7,633 nt of DNA from CAZQAA01 sp964591255 (lineage in GTDB: Bacteria > Desulfobacterota > DSM-4660 > Desulfatiglandales > Desulfatiglandaceae), in NCBI GenBank assembly GCA_964591255.1, contig CAZQAA010000124.1:1-7633 (forward strand), given 5' to 3'. A model generated the notes under the pieces. That model did no database searches. It saw only the letters and a program-made list of their open reading frames with translations, and was not told where the DNA came from. This document shows positions 4,743-7,633 of this stretch, in pieces (positions within the stretch are counted from its first letter, which is position 1; the number at the start of each line of letters is the position of its first letter). The position numbers and the translations under genes are program-made.

Positions 4743-5291
4743 ATGTATTTTGAAAAAGCAGGCAAAATCAACACCAAAGCTGCCCTGAAACTGGCTTTCG
4801 AACGCGCCCGTGAGCTGGGCATCGATGAAGTGGTCATACCATCGACCTCTGGGGCCACCGGTTTTGCAGCCCTGGAATTAAACCCCGGCTGCCGCATCAC
4901 CGTGGTCACCTATCACTGCGGTTTTCGCGAACCTTTTCAGAAAGTGATGCCTGACGAGGCGCGCAGTGATCTTGAAAGGCGCGGCGCCGCGGTGGTTTCG
5001 GCCACCCATGCCTTGAGCGGTGTGGAACGCTCGCTTGCCAAGAAGCACGGCGGCATCCACCCGGTGCTGGTCATCGCCGACACCCTGCGCCTCTTCGGCC
5101 AGGGCACCAAGGTGGCCGTGGAAGTCGCCATCATGGCAGCCGATGCCGGCATGCTCAGCGGCGAAGACATCGTGGCCCTCGGCGGTACCGGCCAAGGCGT
5201 GGACACTGCCCTGGTGCTGAAGCCGGCCAACCAGTCCGATCTGTACGACCTGCGCATCCGGGAAATCATCTGCAAGCCCCGTGTTTTTTGA
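4743..5291 (+). CDS. Stand-alone pyruvate kinase C-terminal (alpha/beta) domain protein
   Basis: A 182-residue soluble protein starting MYFEKAGKINT. It resembles the C-terminal domain of pyruvate kinase, known as a separate conserved protein in many anaerobes and archaea. Visible features are an N-terminal helix (TKAALKLAFERA, 11-22), strand EVVIPSTSGATGFAA (29-43) with a Ser/Thr/Gly loop typical of a phosphate-binding turn, strand ITVVTYHCGF (52-61), and the end motif IVALGGTGQGVDTALVLKP (143-161). The catalytic barrel of pyruvate kinase is missing, so it is not an enzyme of that reaction; a ligand-sensing role is possible but unknown. A longer frame from 4596 exists, but the promoter and AAGGAG place the start here. 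Codons are GC-rich, unlike the minus-strand genes. The next gene remnant follows after about 65 bases; no terminator is seen. Confidence 0.85.
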   Translation: MYFEKAGKINTKAALKLAFERARELGIDEVVIPSTSGATGFAALELNPGCRITVVTYHCGFREPFQKVMPDEARSDLERRGAAVVSATHALSGVERSLAKKHGGIHPVLVIADTLRLFGQGTKVAVEVAIMAADAGMLSGEDIVALGGTGQGVDTALVLKPANQSDLYDLRIREIICKPRVF

Positions 5292-5357
5292 GAATCTTAA
5301 GAGATACAATTCTGCAAGCAGTTTTATTGAAACCGTTATCCTTTGACCCCTTTTTTC

Positions 5358-5573
5358 AATTACCGTGACATGGGCGACAGGGATCAGACGATTCGGTATT
5401 ACCGCCTGGCCCTGGAACTGGACCCGAATATCGATCTCGCCAGGCGGAATCCACAGGCGCTCGACCAGGGATCCTCCCGGCAGCCATCCTTAAGACGCTT
5501 GATAAAAAGCGCCCCGGTGCGCACTATCCGGAAGAGGGAACAATCCCTGCCGTTGATCGGGAGGTATGGATGA
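5358..5573 (+). pseudogene. Truncated TPR-protein remnant, probably frameshifted
   Basis: Without a proper start, the frame reads NYRDMGDRDQTIRYYRLALELDPNIDLARRN, a near-ideal C-terminal half of a tetratricopeptide repeat (the YYRLALELDPN core is diagnostic). Homology begins abruptly after a T-run at 5351-5356; upstream sequence in this frame is not protein-like and closes at a TGA (5328-5330). After about 5465 this frame becomes low-quality (Arg/Ser/Pro-rich), while the frame shared with the symporter becomes protein-like (ILPAAILKTLDKKRPGAHY), which suggests a frameshift within 5455-5475. The first frame ends at TGA 5571-5573, overlapping the symporter ATG as ATGA. The parent was probably a TPR protein that preceded the symporter in an ancestral operon. 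A short ATG-started peptide from 5370 could still be made, but I see no ribosome binding site for it. Confidence 0.6.
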
Positions 5574-7165
5574 ACCTCTTGGACTGGTCCATATTGGCGG
5601 TCTATATTCTGGTGATTCTCTCCATGAGTTATCTCGTGGGCAGGCGGCAGGGATCCCAGGAGGATTATTATGTAGGCGGCCGCAGCATCCCCGCCTGGCA
5701 GGCGGCCCTTTCCCTCATGGCGACCCAGGTCAGCGCCATCAGTCTCATCGGAGCGCCGGCGTTTATCGCATTGAAATCCGGCGGCGGCTTGAAATGGCTT
5801 CAGTACGAGTTCGCCATCCCCCTGGCCATGATCGTGATAATGGGCACCGTGGTGCCCATGTACCGCAGAACGGGTATCATCAGTATCTACGAATATCTGG
5901 AATGGCGCTTCGGCCCGTCCGTCAGAAGCCTCCTCGGTTTTATATTCATGGCCTCACGGGGGTTGGCCTCGGGAGTGACGCTCCTGGCCACCTCCATCGT
6001 GACCAGTGTATGCCTCGATCTGCCGCTTTTCGAGACCGTTCTGCTTATCGGGATCGTTTCCATCGCATATACAACGCTGGGTGGGATCCGGGCCGATATC
6101 TATTCCGACATCATCCAACTGGTCATCCTCTGGGGCGGCGCGCTCATCTGCCTGGTCATCCTCTCCAGAATGTCCGGCGGAGGCCTTCTGTCCCCGGACC
6201 TGCCGAGGGAACGCTTCGGGATTTTCCAGATGACGGGGAGCGGTCTGGGAGACGGCCGGACCTTCGGTTTCTGGCCCATGCTGGTAGGCGGATTTTTCCT
6301 GTACCTGTCCTATTACGGATGTGACCAAAGTGAAACCCAGCGGCTTCTCACGACACGAGGCGAGAGGGAGGCCCAAAAGGCCCTCCTGATCAACGGCCTC
6401 CTCCGGTTCCCCCTGGTAATCACCTATTGCGGCGTGGGTGTCCTGCTGATCCCGTTTCTTGTCCATCACCCCAATTTCCTGGCGGGGCTTGAAGGAAAAT
6501 CACCTGATTTTCTTCTTCCCTATTTCCTGCTTAGGTACATGCCCCACGGCCTGCTGGGCCTGCTAGTGGCGGGAATATTTGCGGCCTCCATGTCAAGCCT
6601 GGACAGTGCACTCAATTCCCTGAGCGCCGTGATACTGCGGGACTTTCTCCAGAAATACATCCCCCGCCTGAGGGGGATCGGCGGGAAAAAAGAGGTGTGG
6701 CTTTCCAAGTTGCTCACCGTCGCGTGGGGGATATTGTGTACCGTCTTTGCACTGGGCATGATCGGGGGACCCGAAACGGTTCTGGTCCTTGTCAACAAGA
6801 TTGGATCGGCGTTTTATGGCCCGATCCTTGCCGTTTTCTGGCTGGGGATCATGACGCGAAGGGCAAACGAACATGGAGCGATCCTCGGGCTTGTACTCGG
6901 GGTGGGAGTGAATATCTTTATATGGCGCATCTTCGGCAATGCGGTTTCCTGGCTCTGGTGGAACCCCATCGGTTTTTTCGCTTCTTTTCTGGCAGGCTAT
7001 GCAGGAAGTTTTATGGTTGCCCGAAAGGTCCGGCCCGGCCCCCGGGAGATGCCGGGGAAAACGGGGGCAAGGCGTTTTCCCACATGCTACGCCGTCTGCC
7101 TCACGGGGGCCTTCGCGGGAATCCTCGTCGTATGCCTCGTCCTGCAGTTCCTGTTGAGCGGCTGA
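5570..7165 (+). CDS. Sodium:solute symporter (SSS/SLC5 family), substrate unknown
   Basis: A 531-residue inner-membrane protein with about 13-14 hydrophobic helices (for example residues 5-24, 43-66, 79-96, 153-170, 180-199, 273-296, 328-341, 407-427, 463-484 and 508-529), the normal size for the family. Family marks are YYVGGRSIPAWQAALSLMATQ (split around residues 33-53), the loop TTLGGIRADIYSDIIQ (168-183) as in SGLT-type carriers, DQSETQR (252-258), and helix GIFAASMSSLDSALNS (335-350), where S342 and S343 match the conserved Na2 sodium-site serines. It should import an organic solute (sugar, acid or amino acid) with Na+. No neighbouring catabolic gene reveals which. The start ATG follows GGGAGG by 5 bases; the ATG at 5566 is out of frame. 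GC-rich throughout; no terminator follows. It may be co-transcribed with the pyruvate-kinase-like gene. Confidence 0.93.
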   Translation: MNLLDWSILAVYILVILSMSYLVGRRQGSQEDYYVGGRSIPAWQAALSLMATQVSAISLIGAPAFIALKSGGGLKWLQYEFAIPLAMIVIMGTVVPMYRRTGIISIYEYLEWRFGPSVRSLLGFIFMASRGLASGVTLLATSIVTSVCLDLPLFETVLLIGIVSIAYTTLGGIRADIYSDIIQLVILWGGALICLVILSRMSGGGLLSPDLPRERFGIFQMTGSGLGDGRTFGFWPMLVGGFFLYLSYYGCDQSETQRLLTTRGEREAQKALLINGLLRFPLVITYCGVGVLLIPFLVHHPNFLAGLEGKSPDFLLPYFLLRYMPHGLLGLLVAGIFAASMSSLDSALNSLSAVILRDFLQKYIPRLRGIGGKKEVWLSKLLTVAWGILCTVFALGMIGGPETVLVLVNKIGSAFYGPILAVFWLGIMTRRANEHGAILGLVLGVGVNIFIWRIFGNAVSWLWWNPIGFFASFLAGYAGSFMVARKVRPGPREMPGKTGARRFPTCYAVCLTGAFAGILVVCLVLQFLLSG

Positions 7166-7273
7166 TAAAAGGGGCCGGCCGAATAATTGTCAATCCCGGC
7201 AAAATTAGCGAGTCTTAAAAGGTCAAATCTACGGTTGACTGTTAATTGAAAACGCAATGACAAAACATAGTAT
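7166..7273. other. Intergenic sequence after the symporter
   Basis: No gene is seen. GCCGG and CCGGC arms lie around 7174-7200, and an 8-base palindrome GGCCGGCC occurs just after the symporter stop codon, but no T-run follows, so I do not call a terminator. AT content rises sharply from about 7200. Confidence 0.4.
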
Positions 7274-7357
7274 GTCCAGGATTGAGATATAGAGTATCCC
7301 TGTGCCAGGTACCATATTATGAACCTATGAGCGTAGCAATCTATCTTACTCCTGGAC
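7274..7357. repeat. 84-base element bounded by 16-base imperfect inverted repeats
   Basis: GTCCAGGATTGAGATA (7274-7289) and TATCTTACTCCTGGAC (7342-7357) are inverted copies matching at 14 of 16 positions, with the first 8 perfect. Allowing a two-base bulge, the stem extends by a few pairs (left AGATATAGA, right TCTATCT). The 52-base interior is noncoding. It could be a miniature inverted-repeat element, a structured RNA or a paired protein-binding site. No target-site duplication is evident at its ends. Confidence 0.5.
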
Positions 7358-7489
7358 GAAAAAATCTTTTTGGAGATGATGATAAGGACGCTCCTCGATT
7401 TCCCGTCGGCCCAGGTCATGCCGCTGCTTCCTCTTTTGCTGATGGTTGAAGAACTGGCGCACCCAATGCGCATAGAAAGGGCGGCGTAG
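7337..7489 (+). pseudogene. Orphan C-terminal reading frame, probable gene remnant
   Basis: After an in-frame TAG (7334-7336), 50 codons run open to TAG at 7487-7489. The product is protein-like from about LLLDEKIFLEMM onward, with hydrophobic and acidic residues in helical spacing (MPLLPLLLMVEELAHP near the end). The DNA is GC-rich as in the symporter region, while its flanks are AT-rich. There is no usable start: the ATG pair inside has GGAG directly abutting it. I do not recognise the family. It looks like the tail of a helical protein whose front was lost, possibly at the adjacent inverted-repeat element, which it overlaps by about 20 bases. Confidence 0.35.
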
Positions 7490-7510
7490 CCTATACAGGC
7501 AGGGTTTTTA

Positions 7511-7540
7511 TTGTTTTTGTGTTGTTTTTTGCATTATAGT
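7511..7540 (+). promoter_or_regulatory. Possible promoter near the right edge
   Basis: TTGTTT (7511-7516) and TATAGT (7535-7540, five of six) are spaced by 18 bases in a T-rich tract. The purine run GAGAAAGGGA at the very end of the window (7624-7633) could be the ribosome binding site of a gene starting just outside. Weak -35, so tentative. Confidence 0.35.
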
Positions 7541-7578
7541 ATCATAATTGCCCCGACAAAACTGTCGGATAATATTAT
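7531..7578. repeat. Three stacked palindromes beside the right-edge promoter
   Basis: In order: ATTAT-AGTATC-ATAAT (7533-7548, inside a larger GCATTAT/ATAATTGC dyad with one bulge), CCGACA-AAAC-TGTCGG (7553-7568, perfect 6-base arms), and ATAATATTAT (7569-7578, perfect). They overlap or follow the candidate -10 box, where repressor sites usually lie. The middle one could also form a leader hairpin. It is not a CooA site, because its half-sites face the opposite way. Confidence 0.45.
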
Positions 7579-7633
7579 GTTACCCTAATGATTGATAACT
7601 AATGTTCAAGACCAAACGATTTCGAGAAAGGGA

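Noticed and set aside
4878..5309. Long minus-strand frames opposite the pyruvate-kinase-like gene
   Set aside because: They are mirror frames of a well-supported gene in GC-rich sequence, with no start signals or domain similarity.
5566..6324. 252-codon plus-strand frame overlapping the symporter
   Set aside because: It is rich in Arg, Gly, His and Pro as expected for an off-frame reading of GC-rich DNA, while the overlapping symporter has clear membrane helices and family motifs.
7166..7205. Intrinsic terminator after the symporter
   Set aside because: GC-rich arms exist, but the following sequence is AAAATTAG with no T-run.
7480..7520. Intrinsic terminator at GCCT-ATAC-AGGC before a T-rich tract
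   Set aside because: The stem has only four pairs and the T-rich tract is several bases away and interrupted; too weak to call.

Overview
This window looks like a chromosomal segment of a strictly anaerobic bacterium, most likely a sulfate reducer of the Desulfobacterota (Deltaproteobacteria) or a close ecological equivalent. That is an inference from gene content: a Ni-Fe carbon monoxide dehydrogenase, a two-iron superoxide reductase (desulfoferrodoxin), two rubredoxin-type proteins, a flavodoxin and a glycyl-radical domain all lie on one strand. No marker in the window fixes the species.

Left part (1-4056, minus strand, read right to left): desulfoferrodoxin (dfx), a 50-residue rubredoxin-like protein, a 64-residue zinc-ribbon protein and a flavodoxin form a tight cluster with gaps of 18 to 43 bases. 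After a 216-base interval comes cooS (CO dehydrogenase), then a classical rubredoxin, then a gene running off the left edge. That last gene begins with its own ribosome binding site and encodes, from its first residues, only the C-terminal domain of a glycyl radical enzyme. The set reads as an electron-transfer and oxygen-defence island: CooS and reduced carriers (rubredoxin, flavodoxin) could supply electrons, desulfoferrodoxin removes superoxide, and a stand-alone glycyl radical domain could act as a GrcA/YfiD-like spare part for oxygen-damaged glycyl radical enzymes. The coupling is inference; the individual families are well supported except the zinc ribbon, which I cannot name.

Middle (4057-4742): a gene-free, AT-rich divergent intergenic region. 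It holds candidate promoters for dfx (minus), several inverted repeats including a perfect 14-base palindrome, and a near-consensus sigma-70 promoter (TTGACC, 17 bases, TATAAT) reading right.

Right part (4743-7165, plus strand): clearly more GC-rich. It holds a stand-alone pyruvate-kinase C-terminal-domain protein, a truncated and probably frameshifted remnant of a TPR protein, and a complete sodium:solute symporter whose start codon overlaps the end of the remnant. The last 468 bases hold no intact gene. They contain an 84-base interrupted inverted repeat, an orphan C-terminal reading frame and a run of stacked palindromes beside a possible promoter near the right edge. The composition change and the gene debris suggest that the right half has a different history from the left half. 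I found no convincing intrinsic terminators, tRNA, rRNA, CRISPR array or transposase gene.
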